Shown here one piece after another: positions 21,182 to 29,545 of a stretch of DNA of 64,000 nt. The notes beneath the pieces were generated by a model. The model saw nothing but the letters and a program-made list of their open reading frames with translations. It ran no database searches and was not told the DNA's origin. The position numbers and the translations under genes are program-made. The stretch lies in assembly GCA_964423645.1 (NCBI GenBank), contig CAYRFE010000009.1:1-64000 (forward strand), read 5' to 3'. Numbering within the stretch: the first letter of the stretch is position 1; each line of letters begins with the position of its first letter. This stretch comes from CAYRFE01 sp964423645 [NCBI: uncultured bacterium] (GTDB lineage: Bacteria > Macinerneyibacteriota > Macinerneyibacteria > Macinerneyibacteriales).

Positions 21182-21360
21182 TTATGAAATACCTATATTT
21201 AAAAAAAACATAACCCATTGAACTCATCATATAATATGATTTATATACTCCGCCAACTTTAATCACTCGTAAATTATCTCAATTTTTGAAGTTAAGTCAA
21301 GAATAATCGTAATATTAGCTGTTAAATCCCGTCTATTTCGAATCTTCGAATAAAAAATGT

Positions 21361-23268
21361 TCATAAATATTTAAGTTCTTCTTCCAGAAACGTTACTAGA
21401 CGATCCATTTCAGAGATAACAATCATGAAAGCATCTTTTCTCGTAATATCAACACCGGCCTTATTTAAAAGATTAAGGGGATAATCGCTACTACCGGATT
21501 TCAAAAGTTCGATATAACGCTTACGAGCTGCTTCATGTTGGTTGGAAGCCCCCATTGTAAGGTCGGTATAAAGATGTAATGATGCGGCAAAGCCTATCGC
21601 ATATTGGTATGCCAAAAACGGTTTTTTTATGAAATAATTTGGTTCCTTACTCCATTCTATTCCTCTATATGGCGCATCAAATTGTATAACATCGCCGAAA
21701 TAGATAGTATTCAATTGTTTCTCAATCGCGATGAGTGTCTCTGCGTTAATGATTTTTCCTTGTTCAGCGAGTTGGTGAGCTTGGTATTCGAAATCGGAGT
21801 GAAAAATTAACTTCCAAAAAGAATCATATATGTTTGAAATAGCTTTATCCAAATACATCACACGTTCTTTATGGTCAGTTGAATTTTCAAGAAGGTAATA
21901 AATAAGAAAATGCTCGTTGAGTTGTGAAATCGTTTCTGCCGTTAATGTCGGTGAGTTATAAGTCGAATAAGGTTGCGCCTTGCTCGAAAAAACGTAATCC
22001 ATTACATGGCCAAGTTCATGTGCAAGATTAAATACATTTTCCAACTGATTATCGTAGCTGAGATTTGCAAAGGGATGATATCCGTATGTCATTTGTGTAA
22101 AGGCATTAGAAGTCTTCCCTGGAGTATTATAAACATCAAGCCAGCGACTATTAAATGCTCGATGCATATATGATTGATACTCTTTTCCGAGTGGATCCAG
22201 GGCATTGCTTACCATTTTTTTTCCGGTTTCATACGGATAGTCTTTTGTGAAATCGATTAGATTTAGGTATTTGTCATACGATCGAAATTTTTTGAGGTTT
22301 TTACGTTTCATGATATATTTTTGTTTTATCGAGAGGTAACGTTGTAATACTGAAGAATTATCGTGTGCAGCTTGAATAAGATTTTCAAATACGTTTAAAG
22401 GAATGTTATCATCAAAAAGTTCCGCCTCAAGACACGAAGAATAATTTCTGGCTTGCGCAAACGCCCAGTCGCGTTCACAAATGGCTGCATAAAAGGCAGC
22501 AATCGTATTGATGTTTTTCTTTAACAACATATTTAATTCTCTATCTGCTTTTTTCCTATCATCCTGTGTGAAGGTTTCGTTGTTTAAAATAGTCAAAATG
22601 GATGAAATGTTAACTTCACTTGTTTCGCCGTTGGAGAAGGTTATTGTAGTGTCGTCCATTGCATTTGTTTCAAATTGCTCATAGAACGAAGAAACGGTAT
22701 TGCTTAACGGGATAAATCCGGCTAACAACAGCTCTTTGTCTTCTGAAAGTGAATGTTCGTGTAAATGGAAAATATGCGTGATTTTCATTTTGTATGGTGC
22801 GAGTTGCTGATATGACAATAACCATCTTTCTATTTCTGCTTTAGAGATCAAAAGTATTTCGGGGGTAAACCAAGCAGTTGATTGAATTAATTTTTCAGTA
22901 TTCATTCTAAGTCGTTCTTGTTTATTATTCACATCGTTTATCGGCATATTGACTACGAGTTGCAAAAGGATGTAATTTTTAATTTTACTATGCAGAATAC
23001 TCATCTCATCAGTAAGTTTTAGTGCTTTGAAAAGTTTTTCGGGGCTTTGCGATACTATGCCTTTCATTGATTCAAATTGCATAAGTTTTTTATCTAAAAG
23101 CAATATGTCTTTTTCCCAGGTTTGCCAATCGGGATAGATATCAGTAAAATCCCATTTGTATTTATCAGGTATTTGTGAGCGATTCATACTTTTCGGTTTT
23201 GCGAAACAAACAAATGTTGTGATGATACTTATTGAAATAAAAATTATTATGATTGCAAAAGGTTTCAT
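21361..23268 (-). CDS. Exported M3-family oligoendopeptidase F-like zinc peptidase
   Basis: A 635-residue metallopeptidase of the PepF/M3B type: N-terminal helical domain, PWDFTDIYPDW-like opening (KWDFTDIYPDWQTWE), and catalytic zinc motif NLAHELGHVMDYVF with downstream glutamate in LTAETISQLNEHF. It has an uncleaved-looking N-terminal export signal (MKPFAIIIIFISISIITTFVC), whereas classic PepF is cytosolic, so this one probably works outside the cytoplasm. Its ATG overlaps the stop of a DUF4130 fragment (ATGA) with GGAGAG upstream. The gene is more AT-rich than its left neighbours and lies exactly between two copies of a 273-bp direct repeat, so it looks inserted. Confidence 0.85.
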   Translation of the reverse strand: MKPFAIIIIFISISIITTFVCFAKPKSMNRSQIPDKYKWDFTDIYPDWQTWEKDILLLDKKLMQFESMKGIVSQSPEKLFKALKLTDEMSILHSKIKNYILLQLVVNMPINDVNNKQERLRMNTEKLIQSTAWFTPEILLISKAEIERWLLSYQQLAPYKMKITHIFHLHEHSLSEDKELLLAGFIPLSNTVSSFYEQFETNAMDDTTITFSNGETSEVNISSILTILNNETFTQDDRKKADRELNMLLKKNINTIAAFYAAICERDWAFAQARNYSSCLEAELFDDNIPLNVFENLIQAAHDNSSVLQRYLSIKQKYIMKRKNLKKFRSYDKYLNLIDFTKDYPYETGKKMVSNALDPLGKEYQSYMHRAFNSRWLDVYNTPGKTSNAFTQMTYGYHPFANLSYDNQLENVFNLAHELGHVMDYVFSSKAQPYSTYNSPTLTAETISQLNEHFLIYYLLENSTDHKERVMYLDKAISNIYDSFWKLIFHSDFEYQAHQLAEQGKIINAETLIAIEKQLNTIYFGDVIQFDAPYRGIEWSKEPNYFIKKPFLAYQYAIGFAASLHLYTDLTMGASNQHEAARKRYIELLKSGSSDYPLNLLNKAGVDITRKDAFMIVISEMDRLVTFLEEELKYL

Positions 23269-23561
23269 TTACTCTCCATTCTTTTTCGGTTGAACACGAG
23301 GATATGCCGCTCTATCCCCTTGATCTCGGATAAATAGGCGTAATACACATCATGCGGTACGTCACGTCCGATCTTGAGAAGACCTTGAAACACACGGTCG
23401 GCTTTTTCTTCATCGGTCGGAATGACGATGTCTTCGGCAAACAGCACGGGCTCAAGGCGTGATGACGCGCAGATATCAAGCGGATCGCTGTGCAGACGAT
23501 ACGACTCGAAAACACAGGTCAAAAATCCGATAAATGTGCCGTCATATACGTAGCGAAGCAT
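23265..23561 (-). pseudogene. Truncated duplicate of the DUF4130 gene 5' end
   Basis: An open frame of 98 residues whose first 90 are those of the DUF4130 protein (MLRYVYDGTFIGFLTCVFE, through ERHILVF). It then runs into unrelated codons and stops, the stop overlapping the pepF start. The catalytic or C-terminal part is absent, so it is a fragment; it may nevertheless couple translation into pepF. Confidence 0.85.
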
Positions 23562-23564
23562 AAT
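23292..23564. repeat. 273-bp direct repeat, copy 2
   Basis: Second copy of the repeat at 20909-21181. Together the two copies bracket pepF and its AT-rich trailer. Confidence 0.92.
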
Positions 23565-23657
23565 GAGTTTCAGGGGTAATACTAAAATTACCACTTCTAT
23601 TTTTAATGCGTAAATCTTTTAATATTTCCATAACTATCTCAAATCTTTTTTAAAATT

Positions 23658-24956
23658 TTAATATTTTACAAACAAATCCACATCCTCAATAAAATTTTGA
23701 ATTTTTTTTATTGGGATATCATTTCCTTCTATCGAAAGCATGCTCAACTTCTTCATTTTTTTGATTGACGCTGGAATATCTTTTAATCCTATATCATTAA
23801 TTTCTAAGAACACTAACTCCGGGAGTTTTGTTATTACTTCAGGAAACTCTTTAAATTTATTACCGGAAATGTCTAATGATTTTAAGGATTTAATTTTTGA
23901 AAAAGTTGTGGGTAGTTCTTCAAGCTGATTATATGGAATTGAAAATGAATGCATGTTTTCTAAAAGATAAAGATTGTTCGGAATAGTTTTTATTTTATTT
24001 TGACCGAGAAAAATCATTTCTAAATTTATGAGTTTTGTCACACCTTCATCAAACTCAGTCAATTCATTGTTGATAAAATTACAAAACTTTAAACCTACCA
24101 AATTATAAAACGATTTTGGAATTTCCTTTAAATAATTATTAGACATATCCAACTTAATTAAAGATTCAGCAAGCCCGATATCACTCGGCAATTCGCTAAT
24201 CTGATTATTTGATAACTCAAGGATAGAAAGCTTTGATAACTTTTCAAACCTGAAATGTACTCTTGAAATTTTATTTTTAGTTAAATGAATTTCCTTAAGA
24301 TTTACCAAATTACTTAGTGACTCAGGCACTTCTTCAATAAAGTTTTCTTTAAAAAACAACTTCTCCAAATCAATACACTCACCTAGTTCTTTTGGCAAAG
24401 TCATAATTCTATTTTTATTAAAGATTAAAATTTTTAACTTTTTTAAATTTGATATTTTTGAAGATATTTTTGATATTTGATTATTGTGTAGTTCAAGTAA
24501 AGTTAAATTCTGCAACTCACCGATATCATCTGGTATTTCATTGATCTTGCAGTTAAATACAGATAATAACTGTAATGAAGTACAATTAAAAACTGACTGG
24601 GGTATTTTATCTATATTACTATCGCCAATAGTAATATTTTCTAATTTTTTCAAATCTTTTATATTATTAGTAATGTTTATTGAATTTACATTTCCTATAT
24701 ATATTGCTTTTAACTGTTTATGTTTTAATATCTCATCATTTAATTCTACCGAATCTACATTACTTATATTGATTATATTAATATTTTTATACTTGCTAAT
24801 ATTTCGTAGTCTATACATTTCATACTCATTCGTTATCACTATTTCAGGTTTTTCGAGATCTTCTTGAGCCATAAGTAGAACATCGTTTTTATTTTGCGCA
24901 TAACATCCCGATACAATAATTAACACACTAAAAATAAGACCTATTTGCTTTAACAT
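23658..24956 (-). CDS. Leucine-rich-repeat lipoprotein
   Basis: A 432-residue protein with a lipoprotein signal (SVLIIVSGC) and then about fifteen leucine-rich repeats of roughly 23 residues, of the bacterial/plant type LxxLxLxxNxIxxIPxxxxxL (for example LTLLELHNNQISKISSKISN). It is probably surface or periplasmic and involved in binding. Base composition is far lower in G+C than the rest of the window (one 60-base line at 24661 has 10 G/C), which suggests recent acquisition together with the pepF block. Confidence 0.85.
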   Translation of the reverse strand: MLKQIGLIFSVLIIVSGCYAQNKNDVLLMAQEDLEKPEIVITNEYEMYRLRNISKYKNINIINISNVDSVELNDEILKHKQLKAIYIGNVNSINITNNIKDLKKLENITIGDSNIDKIPQSVFNCTSLQLLSVFNCKINEIPDDIGELQNLTLLELHNNQISKISSKISNLKKLKILIFNKNRIMTLPKELGECIDLEKLFFKENFIEEVPESLSNLVNLKEIHLTKNKISRVHFRFEKLSKLSILELSNNQISELPSDIGLAESLIKLDMSNNYLKEIPKSFYNLVGLKFCNFINNELTEFDEGVTKLINLEMIFLGQNKIKTIPNNLYLLENMHSFSIPYNQLEELPTTFSKIKSLKSLDISGNKFKEFPEVITKLPELVFLEINDIGLKDIPASIKKMKKLSMLSIEGNDIPIKKIQNFIEDVDLFVKY

Positions 24957-25002
24957 AGTCTCTCCCTCTAAATTTTTATCTCTAACCAGAAAAAGATATT
25001 CA

Positions 25003-25446
25003 CTACTTTTTCTCCTGCTGAAACTTCATCGGCACATAGTTTTCCATCGGTTTGAAGCCGAGGCTTTCATAAAACGGTGTGGTGCCCGGTTCCGCCACCA
25101 GCGCGATCCACGCAAGCCCGCGTTTTTGCAGTTCATCGGTAAGCGCACGGATGATCATCTTCCCTATTCCTTTTCCTCTGTATTTTTTCAGCACTGTCAC
25201 ATCCTGAATATATGCATCGCTGATGCCGTCCGACAGTGCGCGTCCCATACCGATCATCGTCGAGCCGTCGAATGCACCTGCAAACACGAATGAACAGCGC
25301 GGGATCTTTTCCACAAATTGCGTATGCTCTTCGAGTATATCGTCACCCGCTTCCCACCACCCTGCATCTTTATACAGTGCGATCATATCAAGTGCCGATG
25401 TTTCACGAATGATCCGAATTTCTATTGATTGTTGATTCATAGACAT
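25003..25446 (-). CDS. GNAT-family N-acetyltransferase
   Basis: A 147-residue acetyltransferase of the GNAT fold. The acetyl-CoA-binding motif is KKYRGKGIGKMIIRAL, after the beta-4 strand YIQDVTVL, and the C-terminal PFYESLGFKPMENYVPM is typical. The substrate is unknown. Three in-frame ATG codons compete; AAAAGG is 6 bases before the one at 25446, which I prefer to 25452 or 25440. Confidence 0.85.
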   Translation of the reverse strand: MSMNQQSIEIRIIRETSALDMIALYKDAGWWEAGDDILEEHTQFVEKIPRCSFVFAGAFDGSTMIGMGRALSDGISDAYIQDVTVLKKYRGKGIGKMIIRALTDELQKRGLAWIALVAEPGTTPFYESLGFKPMENYVPMKFQQEKK

Positions 25447-25461
25447 TTTCATCCTTTTGTA

Positions 25462-26214
25462 TTAATCTATCTCAATACGTGCGTTTTCATTAAAAGGGTT
25501 CGTACGAACGGCAAAAGAATACAAGTAAGGGTAATTCTTTTTCAAATGTCCCATATAATCACCCCACGCAAAGAGCAATGAACGGTATGCTCGATCGATA
25601 TCGGCATTTATATGTTCCTTGTCGTGATGATGTAATTGTTGAATATTCTTCCGTCTGCTGATCTCTTCTTCAAGATGAAACACTGCCTGCAGCAGATCGG
25701 TAAACTCGTCATGCTCGAGAAGAACCGGATTTTCAAGAAGTTTTATTAAAAATTCACGTTTCTCGATAAGATCATTTTTCAAATTCAAAAGATCAATTTT
25801 TTCAATATCAATTGTCGGTGTATAGTCACGAAGCGACCGTTTTAATTTTTTCAAACTCGCGTCATCGGTAGTTACCGAAATTACAAGTATGTCGTGTAAT
25901 TGCGTCAACGAAGTGTCTGCGGTTGCAAAGCGTTGTAACAATTGAGTTCCTACTTCATTGAAAAACACACCGACTACCATCATCATCTTATCAACGATCG
26001 CACGCTTTTCGCGTTCGGCTATGATCTTTTCGACAACCAGTGACAGCAACAACACTTCTATTGGTAAAAAAGCGATATCCATTATCAAATAATACATAAA
26101 TTCATAACTCTTGTGAAATATCGCGACATGAATTCTGAATAACACATAGAACAAAAACAATAATCCCGTAACCAAAATAATGTACTTTTGTGTCTTTTTT
26201 CCCAGATGAATCAT
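25462..26214 (-). CDS. Two-helix membrane protein with coiled-coil-like cytoplasmic part
   Basis: A 250-residue protein with two membrane helices near the N terminus (YIILVTGLLFLFYVLFRI and IAFLPIEVLLLSLVVEKII). The remaining 180 residues are mostly helical and charged, rich in Lys, Glu and Leu (IEKIDLLNLKNDLIEKREFL). No family is recognised. ATG at 26214 is chosen over TTG at 26220 because AAGGAT lies 8 bases ahead. The gene follows pcp by a few bases. Confidence 0.75.
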   Translation of the reverse strand: MIHLGKKTQKYIILVTGLLFLFYVLFRIHVAIFHKSYEFMYYLIMDIAFLPIEVLLLSLVVEKIIAEREKRAIVDKMMMVVGVFFNEVGTQLLQRFATADTSLTQLHDILVISVTTDDASLKKLKRSLRDYTPTIDIEKIDLLNLKNDLIEKREFLIKLLENPVLLEHDEFTDLLQAVFHLEEEISRRKNIQQLHHHDKEHINADIDRAYRSLLFAWGDYMGHLKKNYPYLYSFAVRTNPFNENARIEID

Positions 26215-26220
26215 ACCCAA

Positions 26221-26832
26221 CTATCCTTCATTTCTGATGCACACAGCAATCGTCTGTCGTAATGCATCGATTATTTTTTCAAGCGACATGCTCGCCACTC
26301 CATTTTTTTCAACAACTTGTTCGGGAATATACGGCACATGTATAAACCCCGCCTTGATCGGCAATGAATGCACCGCACAATGATGTAACGCATGGTACAT
26401 CACGTGATTACAGACATACGTTCCTGCCGAATTGGAAATGAACGCAGGTATACCTTCCGCACGAATGGCGGCGATGATCTCCTTTACGGGAAGTGTAGAA
26501 AAATAGGCGGCAGTCCCGTTTTTCAAACACGGCGTGTCGGTGAGCACTAGCCCGTCGTTATCGGCGAGTTCTGCATCGTTGACATTAATGGCAATGCGTT
26601 CAACCGTGATCCCCGAGCGCCCGCCCGCCTGCCCTACAGCGATCACTATATCAGGCTTTTTTGTGGTTATTAGATCAATTATCGCAGCACCGGCGTGAGC
26701 AAAAGAGACCGGCAATACTTCTTTCAGTATCGTGCTACCGTCAATCGAATCGGGAAGCCGTTGTACCGCTTCCCACGACGGATTGGTCTTCTCTCCGCCG
26801 AACGGCGCAAATCCTGTAATCAGTAGCTTCAT
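26221..26832 (-). CDS. pcp: Pyroglutamyl-peptidase I (pyrrolidone-carboxylate peptidase)
   Basis: Removes N-terminal pyroglutamate from peptides; cysteine peptidase of family C15. The 203-residue protein starts with the family hallmark LLITGFAPFGGEKTNPSWEA. The catalytic Cys is in SAGTYVCNHVMYHALH, and the C-terminal His lies in AGFIHVPYIPEQ. The gene is 3 bases after the SagB-type oxidoreductase gene, so the two are probably cotranscribed. Confidence 0.95.
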   Translation of the reverse strand: MKLLITGFAPFGGEKTNPSWEAVQRLPDSIDGSTILKEVLPVSFAHAGAAIIDLITTKKPDIVIAVGQAGGRSGITVERIAINVNDAELADNDGLVLTDTPCLKNGTAAYFSTLPVKEIIAAIRAEGIPAFISNSAGTYVCNHVMYHALHHCAVHSLPIKAGFIHVPYIPEQVVEKNGVASMSLEKIIDALRQTIAVCIRNEG

Positions 26833-26835
26833 AGA

Positions 26836-27579
26836 TCATCCTTTTGGCGGCATTTTTTTACCGACCGTTGCACAGTAGACGGTGAATCGCTCCACTCCGT
26901 CCAAACCCAACGAAGCGTCGACCGCATCGTCGTCATATGCCGCGATCGCACATACGCCGTAGTCGATACTTTCTGCCGCAAGATACAGGTTTTGACATAC
27001 ATGCCCCGCATCAAGGAAAAAATAGCGATACCCGCGTTCTACATAACGCCATGTCATACGATACACGGTTGCTGCCCAGAAAAAACTCACGGCGGAACGT
27101 GCCACCATTTCCTGCCCCAAACATCCTTCGGTGAGTTCACGGGCACAATCCGGCCGCATGAATTGCAACGCATGCTCGACCGCACAATAACGATACAAGC
27201 CCTGTTGTAACCCCTCCACATTATTGATAAGTAAGTATGTCTCAAAAGGATGACGAGCACCCGCAGAAGGCACCGTGCGAAGCGTTACGGGGCGACCGGT
27301 ACATTCTTTCACACCTTGTGTTGTCCACAAAAGATAGGAAAGCTCGTCCTGTGTCATCGGCACGGATTTATCATACGCACGTACACTGCGACGTTGGTCT
27401 ATAAGTGTTTTTAACGCCACAGTCGGGTTCACCGCGCCCGGTGTCGGGAGTGCTATCAATTCTTTACCGTCGATCAACGCATCAGTAAGCGGCGGTTGCG
27501 GCAGTTTTTTCTCCTGATCGCTTTCCGACGTATTGGGATATTTGGTCAGTTCAATGAATGTTTTTCCTGTGTCTTTCAT
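26836..27579 (-). CDS. SagB/ThcOx-type nitroreductase-fold oxidoreductase
   Basis: A 247-residue flavoprotein of the nitroreductase fold. RRSVRAYDKSVPMTQDELSYLLWTTQGV is the FMN-binding start of SagB-type dehydrogenases, and SAGARHPFETYLLINNVEGL and LDAGHVCQNLYLAAESIDYGVCAIAAYDD are the other conserved blocks. SagB enzymes oxidise azolines in RiPP clusters, but many orphan homologues exist, and no precursor peptide or cyclodehydratase is visible here. A free-standing oxidoreductase is the safer call. Confidence 0.85.
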   Translation of the reverse strand: MKDTGKTFIELTKYPNTSESDQEKKLPQPPLTDALIDGKELIALPTPGAVNPTVALKTLIDQRRSVRAYDKSVPMTQDELSYLLWTTQGVKECTGRPVTLRTVPSAGARHPFETYLLINNVEGLQQGLYRYCAVEHALQFMRPDCARELTEGCLGQEMVARSAVSFFWAATVYRMTWRYVERGYRYFFLDAGHVCQNLYLAAESIDYGVCAIAAYDDDAVDASLGLDGVERFTVYCATVGKKMPPKG

Positions 27580-27659
27580 ATTGCTCCTTTCATGTCACTA
27601 TTCTCTACCCTTTGCAAAATTCACAATTTCCACTTTTGCTTTATTTTTCAATCAGGAAT

Positions 27660-27736
27660 GTGGGGACGAAGTCCCCACACTATAACAATCTAAGCCCCTC
27701 CCGATTTTCACGGGTGGGGTTTGGGGTGGGCACAAC
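27660..27736. repeat. Dispersed GC-rich double-hairpin repeat, copy R1
   Basis: Contains GTGGGGAC-GAA-GTCCCCAC, then CCCCTCCCG...CGGGTGGGG, then TTTGGGGTGGGCACAAC. It lies between the SagB-type gene and the flavodoxin gene. Related copies are at 28347, 29189, 29340 and 61488. Confidence 0.85.
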
Positions 27737-27765
27737 GTAAAAAAAATCGTAGTTGTGCACATGTT

Positions 27766-28230
27766 TCATTCTTTTACTTTTGCGGCAAACGCGGTAATCT
27801 TTTCGTCATCAAAATGCGCTTCACTTTGCTTTTTCCCCGAGATCGCTTTCACCATTGTTCGTTCCAAAAAATTCATTTTTTCAAAATAATACGCATACCC
27901 GAGCGTGTCATGCACGACCGCTTTTTCCATCATCCATGCAGGGAAATTGGCGGTGAAGGCTTTGTAATTGTATTCACCTGCGCATAAAAACACGGCGATA
28001 CGTTTCGTGCGTAATACTGCTTCGTGCGACGCGATGAATTTTTTCATTTCGGATTGAATATTGCCTGCATAGAGTGATGCGCCAAGTATGATCGTGTCAA
28101 ACTCGTTGAGTGTAATTGTTTTTTCATCTTTACAATTCACGATGACGATGTCGGTAATATGTTGTTGCAGTTTTTCAGCGACTGTTGTGACCGACCCGTG
28201 TTTTGTGGCATATACCAAAAGCGTTTTCAT
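27766..28230 (-). CDS. Flavodoxin-domain protein (HemG-like)
   Basis: A 154-residue FMN-binding flavodoxin-like protein. The phosphate-binding loop is YATKHGSVTTVAE, and the second block is TIILGASLYAGNIQSEMKKF. The pattern ASLYAGN and the C-terminal FLERTMVKAISGK are those of menaquinone-dependent protoporphyrinogen oxidase HemG and its relatives. No heme genes are nearby, so the substrate is uncertain. Confidence 0.85.
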   Translation of the reverse strand: MKTLLVYATKHGSVTTVAEKLQQHITDIVIVNCKDEKTITLNEFDTIILGASLYAGNIQSEMKKFIASHEAVLRTKRIAVFLCAGEYNYKAFTANFPAWMMEKAVVHDTLGYAYYFEKMNFLERTMVKAISGKKQSEAHFDDEKITAFAAKVKE

Positions 28231-28346
28231 AAACCCTCCGTGTGATTGTGGTTATTTCATGCAAAACATGTGGAAGTACTCACTATTTTCCCTCGAAATA
28301 CCAATGCGAAATTGCTCGTTACGATATTCTCTGTCCCTCCAACAAA

Positions 28347-28428
28347 GGGGCGTGGGGACGAAGTCCCCACTATATTAATAGGTAAGCCCCTCCCGAATAT
28401 CACGGGAGGGGTTTGGGGTGGGCACAAC
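28347..28428. repeat. Dispersed GC-rich double-hairpin repeat, copy R2
   Basis: Begins GGGGCGTGGGGAC and contains the perfect arms CCCCTCCCG and CGGGAGGGG followed by TTTGGGGTGGGCACAAC. It fills much of the 216-base gap between the flavodoxin gene and the pseudouridine synthase gene. Confidence 0.88.
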
Positions 28429-28446
28429 AGAGTATTCATAATTCTA

Positions 28447-29157
28447 TTATTTTTCATACGTATCTTGTTTTTTCACGTCGGAAAATGATTCTATCTCTTC
28501 TGTGGTGAGATAGCGCCACTTTCCCGGTTCCAAATTATTCAATTTCACCGTATGCACACGTGTTCTGATGAGGCGCATCACGGTGAGCCCCACTTTTTGC
28601 GCCATCTTACGAATTTGACGATTTAACCCCTCTCGAATGATGAGGGTAAATGTTCGCTCGCCTATACGTTCCGCACGTGCAGTTTTTGTTTTTTTTCCGT
28701 CAATTACCATACCAAGTCGCATTTTCACAAGCATACTTTCGGTCACAGGTCTATCAGTGAACACTGTATATTCTTTCTCTTTCTCATTATCGGCGCCGGC
28801 GACCGCATATACGAATTGACCGTCATTTGATACGATCAGGAGTCCTTCGCTTTCTTTATCAAGTCGTCCCGCGTAGGCAAGATTGTCAATCGCAGGCAGA
28901 TCTGCAAATATCGTGCGTCCCTCTTCCTCATTGGCAGAGGTCACAACTCCTGCAGGTTTGTGATATGCAATATAGACATAATCATTTTTAAACAATGACT
29001 CACATTCAACGATATCCGTCTCGGGATCAACGGTCACTCCCATTTCACGTACCACTTCTCCATTGACCCTAATATACCCTCCCGCGATCAATTCGTCCGC
29101 TTTTCGCCGCGACGCGATACCTTGGTCTTTTAAATATTTGTTCAATCGAATTCTCAT
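28447..29157 (-). CDS. RsuA/RluB-family pseudouridine synthase
   Basis: A 236-residue enzyme that converts a specific rRNA uridine to pseudouridine. It has an N-terminal S4 RNA-binding domain (IRLNKYLKDQGIASRRKADELI) and the catalytic domain with the aspartate motif YAGRLDKESEGLLIVSNDG. The C-terminal EGLNRQIRKMAQKVGLTVMRLIRTR is typical of RluB/RluF/RsuA. The target site cannot be told from sequence alone. Confidence 0.92.
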   Translation of the reverse strand: MRIRLNKYLKDQGIASRRKADELIAGGYIRVNGEVVREMGVTVDPETDIVECESLFKNDYVYIAYHKPAGVVTSANEEEGRTIFADLPAIDNLAYAGRLDKESEGLLIVSNDGQFVYAVAGADNEKEKEYTVFTDRPVTESMLVKMRLGMVIDGKKTKTARAERIGERTFTLIIREGLNRQIRKMAQKVGLTVMRLIRTRVHTVKLNNLEPGKWRYLTTEEIESFSDVKKQDTYEK

Positions 29158-29188
29158 ACCACAATCCCTTTGTAATAGTTACCAAACA

Positions 29189-29269
29189 GGGGTGTGGGGA
29201 CAAAGTCCCCACTATATAAAACTGTAAGCCCCTCCCGAATGTCACGGGAGGGGTTTGGGGTGGGTACAA
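29189..29269. repeat. Dispersed GC-rich double-hairpin repeat, copy R3
   Basis: Same architecture as R2 (GTGGGGAC...GTCCCCAC, CCCCTCCCG...CGGGAGGGG, TTTGGGGTGGGTACAA). It lies in the 388-base gap 29158-29545, which holds no gene; the open frames across the gap are products of the repeats. Confidence 0.88.
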
Positions 29270-29339
29270 ATAAGCTACGAATAATTAAAGAAACTTTTTC
29301 AAAAATAAGTTTTTCCTTTTTACCATTGTTGTCGAAAAA

Positions 29340-29436
29340 GGGGTGTGGGGACGGTGTAGAGACACGGCATGCCGTGTCTGTAACCGAAAATGCCCCCTTC
29401 CCGATTTTCACGGGAGGGGTTTGGGGTGGGCACAAA
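29340..29436. repeat. Dispersed GC-rich repeat, copy R4, with an extra palindrome
   Basis: Starts GGGGTGTGGGGAC and ends CGGGAGGGGTTTGGGGTGGGCACAA. Between the two standard parts the first hairpin's right arm is replaced by a segment containing the perfect 18-bp palindrome 29361-29378 (GACACGGCA/TGCCGTGTC). On its right flank TAGTTTTGCAAAGGTC matches the ends of the 62766-62802 element. Confidence 0.85.
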
Positions 29437-29545
29437 CTTAAAAATATGGTAGTTTTGCAAAGGTCTTTTAAAAGTAACTTCCGACGTAAAAAACCTTTAT
29501 TATTGCAAATACGTTTTAAGCCAAAAAACACATTCATGAATATCC

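Noticed and set aside
20909-23564. Insertion sequence around pepF
   Set aside because: No transposase, terminal inverted repeats or short target duplications; the flanking repeats are 273 bp of coding sequence.
27660-29436. Possible CRISPR array
   Set aside because: The repeats are only a few, unevenly spaced by 100-760 bases with genes between, and have no uniform spacers; no cas genes are visible.
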